NCBI GenBank assembly: GCA_002440745.1 | Contig: DJVB01000054.1 | Span: forward strand, 30,579-45,015 | Source of the DNA: Bacteroidales bacterium UBA6267 | Lineage (GTDB): Bacteria; Bacteroidota; Bacteroidia; Bacteroidales; UBA1556 | Direction: 5' to 3' | Length of the DNA stretch: 14,437 nt | Part shown: one piece after another, positions 7,101 through 14,435 of the stretch | Numbering within the stretch: the first letter of the stretch is position 1 | Layout of the letters: each line of letters begins with the position of its first letter | Translations under genes and position numbers: made by a program | Notes under the pieces: generated by a model | The model's database searches: none | What the model was told of the DNA's origin: nothing | Seen by the model: only the letters and a program-made list of their open reading frames with translations

Positions 7101-10100
7101 AACAGTTAAAGTTCCATCATAAACCATAGTCAATTGACTATAAGGCACCCAGTTGTAAGCTGATGTAAATTCAGTCTGATTAGTTACACCCATATATATT
7201 CGAATATTATCCGGACCTTGAGCTGAGTTACCATTATAATAGTATGCAACTTTAGTTATTTTTCCAAAAGTGTTATTGAAGTCAGCTTCATAATACAAAC
7301 TTTGGGAATAAGTATAACCATAATACATATTTAATGGGAGTGGTTGTGAAGTCAGGTTACCCGATCCAATGATTGCAGTACCACCGGATTTACCTCCCAT
7401 AGCAGCGGCGTAGAAAGAATCTGTTGCGTATAAGAAAGGAGTTGTGTAAACACTATCAAAAGCAAGAAAGGCTGTTGATGTATCTGTTTTATACCAAACA
7501 ATCGGGTCTTGCGAGCTTGAGTTCAAAGCAGCTTGAGTTCCGAAAGGAATATTAACAGGAGTAACAACCATAGGAGCTAAAGGCTGATGCAATACTTCGA
7601 GAGAAGTAGATGCGCTATCGTTATAAGCTACATTATCGCCATTAAAATTAATCCATGCTTTAATATCATAAATTGAATCCACATAATTGTTGGTTCCCAG
7701 ATAAGCAGTATTATTAAAGGTGAAGATAACTGTATCACCAGGAGCCACAATTTGAGAAATAGTTTCGGTGACAATGGCTCCACTATTCACTTGATAACTT
7801 GCAGTAGTTGGAACGGTTTGATTTACAGAGTTGATAGAATCGTTTCCAATATTAGCAATTTTAACACGAATGGTGTCATAAGTCATTCCGCAACTAAAGC
7901 TCAATGGCAATACTTCAAGCATTTCAGCATCTTTATTTGGGTTACCAAAGAATCCTTTACAAGTTGAGTCGTTATAGGTATAAATATCACCGGTTAGAAC
8001 TGTGTAAACACAAATAGAAGAGGCACCTGCTGGTGAAACCATTTGAGTAAGGAAAACTGTATCAACCTGCATTGGAGCTAGCGAGCCTGTAAAAGGAGTA
8101 GAAGTTGATGATCCGCCATTCACTAAATAATCAATCGACATAGAAGTGATAGTATCGGTTCCGAAGTTTTTGATTACAACTTGAATATCCGTACTATCTC
8201 CTTCCATAGTAATATTCGATGGTTGAAGTATTTCGGTAACACCGGCATCATAAGGAATTGGATTAAGAATCATTATGCCATAATCTTCCACTTCACCCCA
8301 GGTGAATGTTCCACATGGACCTGTATTAGATTGAGTGCCACCTTCTTTTAAAACAACACGCATTCTTGATAGACCTGCATTAGCATTTTGCGGAACAGTG
8401 AAAGTACCTGAAATTGTATTGCTTGAAGTTGTTGATGAACCGTAGCATAACTCGCCCGCATCGTCAAAATCGCCATCTCTATTGAAATCTATAAACACAT
8501 TTGCCCAGGCATTATAGGGATAAGTTGATCCCATAGTAAAGTCAGAAGTAACTGAAACAGTGTGAGTAGCTCCGGGAGATACAACCGCAGTTGGTGAAAC
8601 GGCAGTGTAATCGGTGTACATAGCGCCCACAGGAGAATTTGTATAACTCCATGCCCCAATGGAAATACCTGTCAAATCCATATCATAAATTGATGTTGCT
8701 GCACATAAGCAATAGTTTGGTTGCGAATTAACTACTATACGAGTAATCGTGTCATTTGCATAAAATGTGTCCGCAGGATAATCTGTAAATGTTTTTATAG
8801 TATATGTTTGATAAGCTGATAAATCCGCTGGGGTTCCAAAGGTAAACTGGATTGAATCATTTTGATGTAATACAGAATGAATAGTGTCTAATACCGCATT
8901 TTGATTATTTACTTTATATCCAACCGGAATATTATAGATTGAATCCGTACCAAAACTACGAACGGTGACGGTGACAGTTTCGCTGCTAGACATATTTACT
9001 GCAGAAACTGGAGCACTCATAGAAGTTACACCGGCATCGATTGCTGGAGGCGCAAGAACAGTAACCAAAATTGGCATACGGGCACTACCACAACCTGCAC
9101 TCTTAATATCCAATTTGATATTAGGCCTATCTGTATATGCACTACCACCTGTCATTGAACAACCTGTGCTGCCATCGGTATGATAATGCCATACCAAGTT
9201 ACTTGTTGAGGTTGAATTAACGGTCGAATTAGATGTATAAGAGTCGTTATCAAAACAAACACTTACAAGCAGATTTGATGTGCCATCCCAATAGAATGGA
9301 GTTGCTAATTGAATTGTTTGCCAACCAGTACCTGCTACGGTATAGTTTGTTGATAACACATTAGTCATTCCCGCACTTACAAAACCTGTGAATGAGGATG
9401 CTGTGGTGTTTTTCATTTCAATATTAAAGCCAAACATAGTTTGGGAAGCAGCTGAAACTACGTCAAAAGCAATACTTTGGATATACCCTTTTTCTGCTCC
9501 GGCAGCAATCAGTTCAGCAGCGGTATATATCATCTGAGTACGTGAATCATGATAATACGTGTAGAAAGGATATGCCTGTGCAGAGGTTCCATTACCAATT
9601 TGTACAGAAGCAGATTTATCTACAGTAGCTTCAACGTAATAATTACGTGTTGCATATAATAATGGGGTAGTATAAGTTGAACCTATATGGAACTCATTAG
9701 TAATAGAATCGTTTGCATACCAATAAATAGAATCCATACTCGTTGCCGAAAGCATTACTGAGGAAGCAAATGGGATAATAGTATCACTTACTAAAGGAGC
9801 ACTTGGGGTAAAGAGAGACTCAATTACTCCTGAAACCATAGTATCATTTGAATTATATACATCTTGAGGATGATATACATAAGCAGTTATTTCATAAGTA
9901 GTATCGGCAGGTGCAGATAAATCGGCAGTTGCTGTAAAGGTATAACTTATGGTATCCATTACCGGAATATTCACTCCAACAAGTTCTTGTGATATATAAG
10001 CATTATTATCCACTTTATAACTCACATAAATACTATCTGTTGCCGGAACAAATCCTTGGTTATAAATTTCGATGGTAACTAATTCCGAATTCGACATATT

Positions 10101-13100
10101 ACAACCTGAATTAGTTATAATTGCAGATATTCCTAATTCCACAGTTGGAATATTATCTACATTGACTGTTAATGGAACACGAACACTTGGACAACCTGCT
10201 CCACCAGAACCGGAGCCAAGACCGGAATTAATAGTTCCTAAGCTCTGAGTTGTTACGGCAGTTGTTGTCCAATCAGTTGCGTCATTATTATCATTGATAA
10301 TACGAACTACACCTGACATACCTGAAGAGCTAGCTATGCTACCACTCCAATCCGAAGCTGTTACTCCGGAAGCTGCTGTGAAGGTATGGCCATTTAAGGC
10401 TACTGCATCAATGATATTACCTTGATCATCTGTAATCCAATGACCAGTAAGCGAATTCGAAGATACTGATGAGTTTCCAGCAATATAAAAATTATTTGCA
10501 GGGCTTGCAGTTGAGGCACCATAAGTTGCTAATACCATCACCTCTCCTGGAGCAAGAGTAATAGCTGGAAGCGAATAAGTAATTGGGCCTAATCCTTCTC
10601 TATAATATGTATATCCTGTTAAATCAACTTGTGCGGAACCAAGATTTGTAATTTCAACAAAATCGTCTCCTCCTGCTAACCATGAAGGTGGATTAGGAGT
10701 AGCTCCTGTACCATAACCATGATATTGTGAAACTTCAGTAATGCGAAGTGCACCACTGCCTGCTTTTACTTCAACCCAATATGTTGTCGTATCATACAAT
10801 ACCGGAGTAGAGTAATATTTTCCAACATATAAAGGAGTCACACTAGTCTGAGAATCAAACCAATAGAAAACTGAATCTATATGTTGTGCTGTAATATAGG
10901 TTGAATCTCCATAATGAATGGTTGTATCTTGAGTGATTGGCGAATCAGGAACAAATCCTGAAAGAATCTGATTGGAAATAGTATCATTTTGTGGAACATT
11001 ATCACCTGTCAAATCAGCCCAAACAGTAAGCTGGAATGTACTATCCGCTCCAAACGAATATACATCCAAATTCAAAGTGGTAGTAAACGAATAGTTAAAG
11101 GTATCACCAGGATTAATTGTTGAGCTTATATTTTCCGTAACAACAGATGAAGAACCTAAAAGCTGATAACTGGCAGTTAGATTTCCAGAGATAGCGGCGC
11201 TACCAACATTTTTAAATTTAACTGTAACAACCTCATTTGAATCCAATCCACATCCACCAACAGGGCTAACTAATTCTATTGTAGTAATATCATAAGGTGA
11301 AGGAATGAATTCGTCTGCTCCGATATCAGGTGACGTGGTGCTTCTTAAGTCTCCGTCAATATCATCGATAATGCCAGCAATTGGAGTGCCTAAATTATTA
11401 ATGATTCCATTATTAATATGTAAATCTACTGAAGATGTGTAATATGGATCAATATAATGACTGTTTACATCTGAACCAGACTTGGTTTGCCAATTGGTCA
11501 AATCAAGAGCGTCTGTACTATTTACATATCCCAATTTACCTCCATTAAATAGATAATAATTGTTGAAATCGCAATCAAAATCGATAGTATCCACTAATAC
11601 GGTATAATAAATATATCCGGTCGCACTATTAGTGATAATATTATTAACTATATTGATATTATCAGAATTAAGTCCACCGGTAACATCATACAATATCATT
11701 CCGGTACTTACTGCCTGGTTTCCTGTAATATGAATTGTATTGTAGTAATAATTTACATTGGCTGTACTATAATTCAATACACCACCTGTTAATGTGGTAG
11801 TTGAACTATTGGCGTTCATTTGAATGAAGTTATTATAAACCATTGCAGGGCTGAGACTATCATAGTCGGAGTTAAACATCAATAATCCATATCCAATTTG
11901 AGTGTTTTTGGTTTGGATATTATTCTTTGCAACAATTGCTGTTCCTGAACACTCCGAAAGTGCAAATCCATTATAGGAATCAAAAGTGCTATTGGTAGTG
12001 ATAATATTATTAGTCACAACCGGACTAACGGCTCCAACAAGTTGTGCTCCAAGGGAATAATGCTCAGCGAATATGTTATTGGTAAGTTGCCATCCTGTTT
12101 TTGGGCTATTGGCTAATAATACAACTCCATTAGCTCCATTATTTATTTTGTTATTGGTAATTTGGATGTTTGAACCAATGCTGTCAAGCGTCAAAATGAT
12201 GGTTCCTTTAGAATCGTCATCTTGAGGCATTATGTTGGTTTGGATAATATTATTAGTCAAAGTCAAATTCTCCAACATATTACTCAATACAAACACACGG
12301 CAATAGTTGCTGTCCATAGCTTGAATGGTCATCGACTTGAATTTGATATTTGATGTTCCGTCCAATTTCACCACATAGTTGTCCACCGTGCCGGTTGCAT
12401 CAAAGCTTAGCACTACTGCAGTGCTATCGCCGGTGGCCGACTGGAAGGTAACCGTATTTGTAGAAGACGAACCGCTGATAAAGCCTAAAGAAATTTGTTC
12501 GTTATAGGTTCCTGATGCTACATTGAATACTACAGGACCGCTAATGCCGCACTGATTAAGTGCTAAAGCTGCATCACTAAATGTGGCATAATCCGGATTG
12601 GTGCCTCCAATGGTATAAGTTCCATTAAGTAAGGATGCGCAACCATAGAAATTAATGGATGCTGAGTCGTTTGCTACGTCAAAATCGGGAATACCGTTTG
12701 GATTATCGGTCCAAGTCAGTAGGTAATGAGCACCCTGGGTCACAGTTTTGCTGCCAAGTGTAATTTCTGTTGACATGGAATCGGGCAATAAACTTCCTGT
12801 AAAACTATATGGAGTTTGAGCCACGCCATCAAATTTCCAGTTGACGGTCGCTGTGGTGATGGTGTCGATTCCATAGTTTTTAATCTTTACTTTTATGTCA
12901 AATGCTTGGTTAGCAGTTACGCCGCCTGTTGGATATGTAATCATCGCTACTCCAAGGTCGTTGGCAATGGAAGAAGCAGATTGAACAGTAAGTTGTAAGT
13001 TAGGACGGTCTGTTTGAACTGTACCTGAAGTAGATGTACAAAGGTTTCCTGCAGAAAGGTCAGAATGTTGATGCCATGTCATACCCGTTGCAGCAGATGA

Positions 13101-14435
13101 ATTGACGGTTGTATTGGAAGTAAAACTGCTATTATCGAAACAAATATCAATCATCAGATTGCTTGAACCATCCCATACGAATGGAGAAGAAAGGGTAAAA
13201 GTATTCCAGCCGGTGGTAGTTATCGAGTGATTTCCTGTGAAAACTGTGGTCCAACCTGTGCCATTATCAAAAGAGGATAAGGTGGTGGCTGCGGTAGTTT
13301 TCATCTTGATGGTGAAGCCGTTCATCACTTGTGGAGCAGCCGATGCAACATCAAATCCAATACTGATGATATTTCCGGCAAAGACTCCTGCAGCATTGAT
13401 TTCAGAGGCAGTATAAAGCATCTGAGTACGGGAATCCATATAGAACGTATAAAAAGGATGTCCTACTGTGGTGGTGCCTGTTCCAATCACGCCGGTTCCG
13501 CCGGGTGCATTCTTACAGAAAAAGGCTTTCGTAGAAGTGCTGTCGGCGTTAGCTGCAGCCGAAGCATCATAAGCTTTAGTGTAATAACTTATGGTACGGC
13601 CAAATCCATGGAAAGGTATATTCACTGCGAAAGTATCTGCCGATACTAAGCTCATGCCCAAAGTGTCGGCAAAACCGTCTGAGGTCCAGTAGTGCAATAC
13701 TACGGTGTCGATTCCGCTAGCATCGGTGGCTTTCACTTTCACCTCAAAAGGGCCTGAGGTGTAGGCTGTATCCACAGGATAAGGAGCTATTAACGAAATA
13801 GTTGGAGGAATTAGCTCTGAGAAAGAAGCGGTGACTTTGATGTCGTCGAGCAGCCATCCGTAGTTACCTGATGAGCCACCAGTACCAACTCCATCGGCTA
13901 AGATGAAACGTATCTTCACTTGGCTCTGGTTTGCTACTAATGTGCTAAGATTGAATGTCTCATGTTTCCACCAGCTGCTGTCCGGTATGGCATTATTGTC
14001 ATTGGCCAACCAAGTTGTGTAACTATTGGCATTAAAACGGAATCCAAAGGGTGTTTGGTAAATTCCGTTGCCCATATAGCCCGTATTGATAGTTTGCCAA
14101 GTGGCACCGTTATCAACCGAATATTGCAGGGCGGCAGCATCCAAAATTTGCACTTTGGCTATCTGGTCAAACTCCAATATCACAAAGGACATCCCGGAGC
14201 AACTAAATGTCGGACTGGTCAAAAATATACTGTCGTTCAGGCCAACTGTGGCTGAATCGGCCTTCAATCCTTGACTCGACAAATGGTTGGTGACTACCCA
14301 GTTGTTTAGGCCACTTTTCGACGACGAGGTCATCGAAATTGTGCTTCCTTCAAAATCTTCTTGAAATACAATGGTCTGACTATAACCAAGATACATCAGA
14401 AAAATTCCAATTAGCGTAAAAATTCCTCTTTTCAT
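4161..14435 (-). CDS. giant multidomain T9SS-secreted surface protein (3424 aa)
   Basis: Very large exported protein, complete from start to stop. Order by residue: signal peptide 1-20 (cleavage near GYSQ/TIVF); MAM/jelly-roll-like domain 21-205; Ig-like 210-305; SRTQM module 312-488; CARDB-like repeat 490-596; parallel beta-helix 599-1043; CARDB 1048-1160; Ig-like with inserted lamin-tail domain 1165-1426; CARDB 1430-1540; Ig-like with inserted SRTQM module 1545-1792; CARDB 1795-1900; GEVED 1904-2055; two CARDB 2060-2285; Ig-like with inserted divergent module 2290-2548; CARDB 2551-2655; GEVED 2660-2812; CARDB 2815-2922; MAM-like 2922-3110; two CARDB 3112-3330; T9SS type A sorting domain 3339-3424. 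No protease, glycosidase or other catalytic motif is evident. It is likely exported by Sec, then by T9SS, and attached to the surface or released, acting as an adhesin or matrix protein (inference). The reading frame is unbroken over 10.3 kb. Domain borders are approximate. Confidence 0.95.
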   Translation of the reverse strand: MKRGIFTLIGIFLMYLGYSQTIVFQEDFEGSTISMTSSSKSGLNNWVVTNHLSSQGLKADSATVGLNDSIFLTSPTFSCSGMSFVILEFDQIAKVQILDAAALQYSVDNGATWQTINTGYMGNGIYQTPFGFRFNANSYTTWLANDNNAIPDSSWWKHETFNLSTLVANQSQVKIRFILADGVGTGGSSGNYGWLLDDIKVTASFSELIPPTISLIAPYPVDTAYTSGPFEVKVKATDASGIDTVVLHYWTSDGFADTLGMSLVSADTFAVNIPFHGFGRTISYYTKAYDASAAANADSTSTKAFFCKNAPGGTGVIGTGTTTVGHPFYTFYMDSRTQMLYTASEINAAGVFAGNIISIGFDVASAAPQVMNGFTIKMKTTAATTLSSFDNGTGWTTVFTGNHSITTTGWNTFTLSSPFVWDGSSNLMIDICFDNSSFTSNTTVNSSAATGMTWHQHSDLSAGNLCTSTSGTVQTDRPNLQLTVQSASSIANDLGVAMITYPTGGVTANQAFDIKVKIKNYGIDTITTATVNWKFDGVAQTPYSFTGSLLPDSMSTEITLGSKTVTQGAHYLLTWTDNPNGIPDFDVANDSASINFYGCASLLNGTYTIGGTNPDYATFSDAALALNQCGISGPVVFNVASGTYNEQISLGFISGSSSTNTVTFQSATGDSTAVVLSFDATGTVDNYVVKLDGTSNIKFKSMTIQAMDSNYCRVFVLSNMLENLTLTNNIIQTNIMPQDDDSKGTIILTLDSIGSNIQITNNKINNGANGVVLLANSPKTGWQLTNNIFAEHYSLGAQLVGAVSPVVTNNIITTNSTFDSYNGFALSECSGTAIVAKNNIQTKNTQIGYGLLMFNSDYDSLSPAMVYNNFIQMNANSSTTTLTGGVLNYSTANVNYYYNTIHITGNQAVSTGMILYDVTGGLNSDNINIVNNIITNSATGYIYYTVLVDTIDFDCDFNNYYLFNGGKLGYVNSTDALDLTNWQTKSGSDVNSHYIDPYYTSSVDLHINNGIINNLGTPIAGIIDDIDGDLRSTTSPDIGADEFIPSPYDITTIELVSPVGGCGLDSNEVVTVKFKNVGSAAISGNLTASYQLLGSSSVVTENISSTINPGDTFNYSFTTTLNLDVYSFGADSTFQLTVWADLTGDNVPQNDTISNQILSGFVPDSPITQDTTIHYGDSTYITAQHIDSVFYWFDSQTSVTPLYVGKYYSTPVLYDTTTYWVEVKAGSGALRITEVSQYHGYGTGATPNPPSWLAGGDDFVEITNLGSAQVDLTGYTYYREGLGPITYSLPAITLAPGEVMVLATYGASTASPANNFYIAGNSSVSSNSLTGHWITDDQGNIIDAVALNGHTFTAASGVTASDWSGSIASSSGMSGVVRIINDNNDATDWTTTAVTTQSLGTINSGLGSGSGGAGCPSVRVPLTVNVDNIPTVELGISAIITNSGCNMSNSELVTIEIYNQGFVPATDSIYVSYKVDNNAYISQELVGVNIPVMDTISYTFTATADLSAPADTTYEITAYVYHPQDVYNSNDTMVSGVIESLFTPSAPLVSDTIIPFASSVMLSATSMDSIYWYANDSITNEFHIGSTYTTPLLYATRNYYVEATVDKSASVQIGNGTSAQAYPFYTYYHDSRTQMIYTAAELIAAGAEKGYIQSIAFDVVSAASQTMFGFNIEMKNTTASSFTGFVSAGMTNVLSTNYTVAGTGWQTIQLATPFYWDGTSNLLVSVCFDNDSYTSNSTVNSTSTSNLVWHYHTDGSTGCSMTGGSAYTDRPNIKLDIKSAGCGSARMPILVTVLAPPAIDAGVTSMSAPVSAVNMSSSETVTVTVRSFGTDSIYNIPVGYKVNNQNAVLDTIHSVLHQNDSIQFTFGTPADLSAYQTYTIKTFTDYPADTFYANDTITRIVVNSQPNYCLCAATSIYDMDLTGISIGAWSYTNSPVGAMYTDYTAVSPTAVVSPGATHTVSVTSDFTMGSTYPYNAWANVFIDFNRDGDFDDAGELCYGSSTTSSNTISGTFTVPQNANAGLSRMRVVLKEGGTQSNTGPCGTFTWGEVEDYGIMILNPIPYDAGVTEILQPSNITMEGDSTDIQVVIKNFGTDTITSMSIDYLVNGGSSTSTPFTGSLAPMQVDTVFLTQMVSPAGASSICVYTVLTGDIYTYNDSTCKGFFGNPNKDAEMLEVLPLSFSCGMTYDTIRVKIANIGNDSINSVNQTVPTTASYQVNSGAIVTETISQIVAPGDTVIFTFNNTAYLGTNNYVDSIYDIKAWINFNGDNVAYNDSASTSLEVLHQPLAPMVVTPVNIPFGTQAALNSSSQDPIVWYKTDTSTAFLAFDSVYTTPFLYATDSFYAAAMGGKSGGTAIIGSGNLTSQPLPLNMYYGYTYSQSLYYEADFNNTFGKITKVAYYYNGNSAQGPDNIRIYMGVTNQTEFTSAYNWVPYSQLTMVYDGTLTVPATAGWVEFTLNTPFVYNGQGNLVIGFYEFTPGYHGSADDFYSTQTVENRSLYFYNDTQNPDPANPPTTGFTLANVAFIPNVKLQMLPSGCESPRAMVNVIVGPQSANDVGVLSIEQPNTGVFLSGSESVVVKVKNFGSTAKTNVPVNYTVNGGAAVSGTIASIPANDTATYTFAQTVDMSTQGATYDLMAYTSMTGDATPLNDTAAKSVFHQYPNYCISKANYVSYTEIVNVALGTNFSNASAASGAMYTNYVQSLPPAQLFVAAPTNFGITTGYAPGYTTNTPTYIKIYIDYNRDGSFDPITEMAYEGTSSTNAVLSDAFTIPGTVQSGMTAMRIVMSAYSSLAAVVPCGTYSYGETEDYPIMIAPRIPKDAGVEMFNNPPTIVAGNIAPVNVRVRNYGLDTINSLVVEYQLNGGTPVPTTYNTPIYPLDSADINLGNVTLQSGANSLCAYTVLAGDSNTVNDERCKNVYYQAVVNITYEDDFEYADLWMPDTIANQWSRGVPQMTNINSAHSPVNVWAVGIDTTYNNSSMDYLYSPFIIIPTTADSAFLKFWHYYNVQSGSDGGYVQYSINNDLWINLGYVNDPAGTNWVNSSVGGTDLWSGNSNGWVQSVYNMNFVDASNPFYGIQGDTVQFRFVFYSNATTNNTDGWAIDDFEVSLSKIAQDGGVVQIVNPGATSQVGTTVSVNIKVKNYGLQNLTSIPVAYKVNNGAWVNETFTPTTPLMPDSTTSYTFTTTFAAPVNNYNLCAKTIITGDIYTNNDEVCKPVTASTPAIDAALTHVTVTPIWPTDTTKLSFNIFPVLTVKNMGLNALSNVTVEYSIGGVNWTTETINSIPVGDSVAHQFATHYTGSIGPYNLMARISVTGDAIATNNQKTKPLVGIMDIGMEEGMDGNFVVSQNEPNPAADLTIISYQIPNAGMVKFELRNTLGQTIRHEESSQTAGTHNIELDVRSLSNGVYYYTVEYNKQRRTMKMVVNR
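4164..4421 (-). other. T9SS type A C-terminal sorting domain (residues 3339-3424)
   Basis: The last 86 residues match the Por_Secre_tail/TIGR04183 pattern. They open with QNEPNPAADLTIISYQIP, followed by a strand KFELRNTLGQTI, a central AGTHNIELDVRSLSNGVYYY segment, and a basic final strand ending KMVVNR. In this family the domain directs passage through the T9SS outer-membrane pore and is usually removed by the sortase-like PorU, with attachment to A-LPS. It establishes that the host has a T9SS and that the giant protein is a surface or secreted product. Confidence 0.95.
5106..5672 (-). other. second MAM-like jelly-roll domain (residues 2922-3110)
   Basis: Opens ITYEDDFEYADLWMP and contains a repeated W/G/S pattern (QWSRGVPQ, LKFWHYYNVQSGSDGGYVQYS) and the closing GWAIDDFEVSLS. 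The same closing form (GWLLDDIKVTAS) ends the N-terminal copy at residues 21-205 (13821-14375). Such domains occur at the ends of Bacteroidota exported proteins and of InhA-type peptidases. A carbohydrate or protein binding role is plausible but not shown by the sequence. Confidence 0.7.
6000..6458 (-). other. GEVED domain 2 (residues 2660-2812)
   Basis: Begins PNYCISKANY and ends CGTYSYGETEDYPIMI, the signature that gives the GEVED family its name (here GETEDY). In the middle is an acidic loop D-x-N-x-D-G-x-F-D at residues 2738-2746, with Glu at 2750. The first copy at residues 1904-2055 has the same order of features. The family is common in Bacteroidota exported proteins; its binding partner is unknown. 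Confidence 0.88.
6840..7382 (-). other. divergent SRTQM-type module inserted in the third Ig-like domain (residues 2352-2532)
   Basis: A beta-rich domain opening GSGNLTSQPLPLNMYYGY and containing QSLYYEADF, GWVEFTLNTPFVYNGQGNL and a closing PNVKLQM. It lines up with modules 1 and 2 over these anchor points but lacks the SRTQM string itself. It sits between the YAAA strand (2342-2345) and the GCESPRAMVNV strand (Cys2536) of an Ig-like domain. Confidence 0.65.
8271..8726 (-). other. GEVED domain 1 (residues 1904-2055)
   Basis: Opens PNYCLCAATSIY and ends CGTFTWGEVEDYGIMI, the exact family signature. An acidic loop D-x-N-x-D-G-D-F-D runs from residue 1983 to 1991, with Glu at 1995. It follows the fourth CARDB-like repeat and precedes the fifth, the same context as the second GEVED copy. 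Confidence 0.9.
9111..9614 (-). other. SRTQM module 2 inserted in the second Ig-like domain (residues 1608-1775)
   Basis: Close relative of the module at residues 312-488 (12972-13502). Shared strings include PFYT.Y..DSRTQM.YTA, SI.FDV.SAA, WDG.SNL, CFDN.S.TSN.TVNS, a WH.H.D segment and TDRPN. The anchor arginines are R336 and R477 in copy 1 and R1632 and R1770 in copy 2, giving nearly equal spacing (141 and 138 residues). It resembles beta-sandwich anchor domains seen in many Bacteroidota secreted proteins. Function unknown. Confidence 0.8.
10236..10751 (-). other. lamin-tail-like domain inserted in the first Ig-like domain (residues 1229-1400)
   Basis: ALRITEVSQYH opens the domain, followed by GDDFVEITNLGSAQVDLTGYTYY, LAPGEVMVLATYG and later GNIIDAVALNGHTF. 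This is the order of a lamin-tail domain (LTD: I.EV, D.VEI.N, ..VDL.G, L.PG..). Bacterial LTDs are found in secreted nucleases and surface proteins; here no nuclease is attached. The domain is flanked by the two halves of an Ig-like domain (TYWVEV before, GCPSVRVPLTV after). Confidence 0.82.
11307..12641 (-). other. parallel beta-helix domain ending in DIGADEF (residues 599-1043)
   Basis: It starts CASLLNGTYTIGGTNPDYAT, the usual entry to Bacteroidota beta-helix domains, followed by a 'SGPVVFNVASGTYNE' strand. A run of about 25-residue rungs rich in N-N-I-I and N-N-x-I turns comes next (LTNNIIQTN, ITNNKINNG, VTNNIITTN, IVNNIITNS). It closes with DIDGDLRS and PDIGADEF, a common C-terminal cap. 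Beta-helices of this type often bind or cleave polysaccharides, but I see no obvious lyase catalytic set, so binding or a structural role is more likely. Confidence 0.85.

Larger units (their letters stand above)
4446..12968 (-). repeat. ten CARDB-like repeats in the giant protein (residues 490-3330)
   Basis: Ten copies of a roughly 100-residue beta-sandwich repeat lie at about 490-596, 1048-1160, 1430-1540, 1795-1900, 2060-2160, 2165-2285, 2551-2655, 2815-2922, 3112-3220 and 3222-3330, with other domains between them. A typical copy opens DAGV..I..P, continues V.VKNFGTDTI...V.Y.VNGG, then DTVTYTFT, and closes with an Asp/Asn motif such as TGDIYTYNDST or FNGDNVAYNDSA. CARDB domains are cell-adhesion-related Ig-like folds in bacterial surface proteins. 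The copies have diverged at DNA level, so this is a protein repeat rather than a recent tandem duplication. Confidence 0.8.

Noticed and set aside
4161..14435. Frameshift or assembly break inside the giant gene
   Set aside because: The frame is open throughout, the domains continue one into the next without interruption, and both the signal peptide and the sorting domain are in the same frame.
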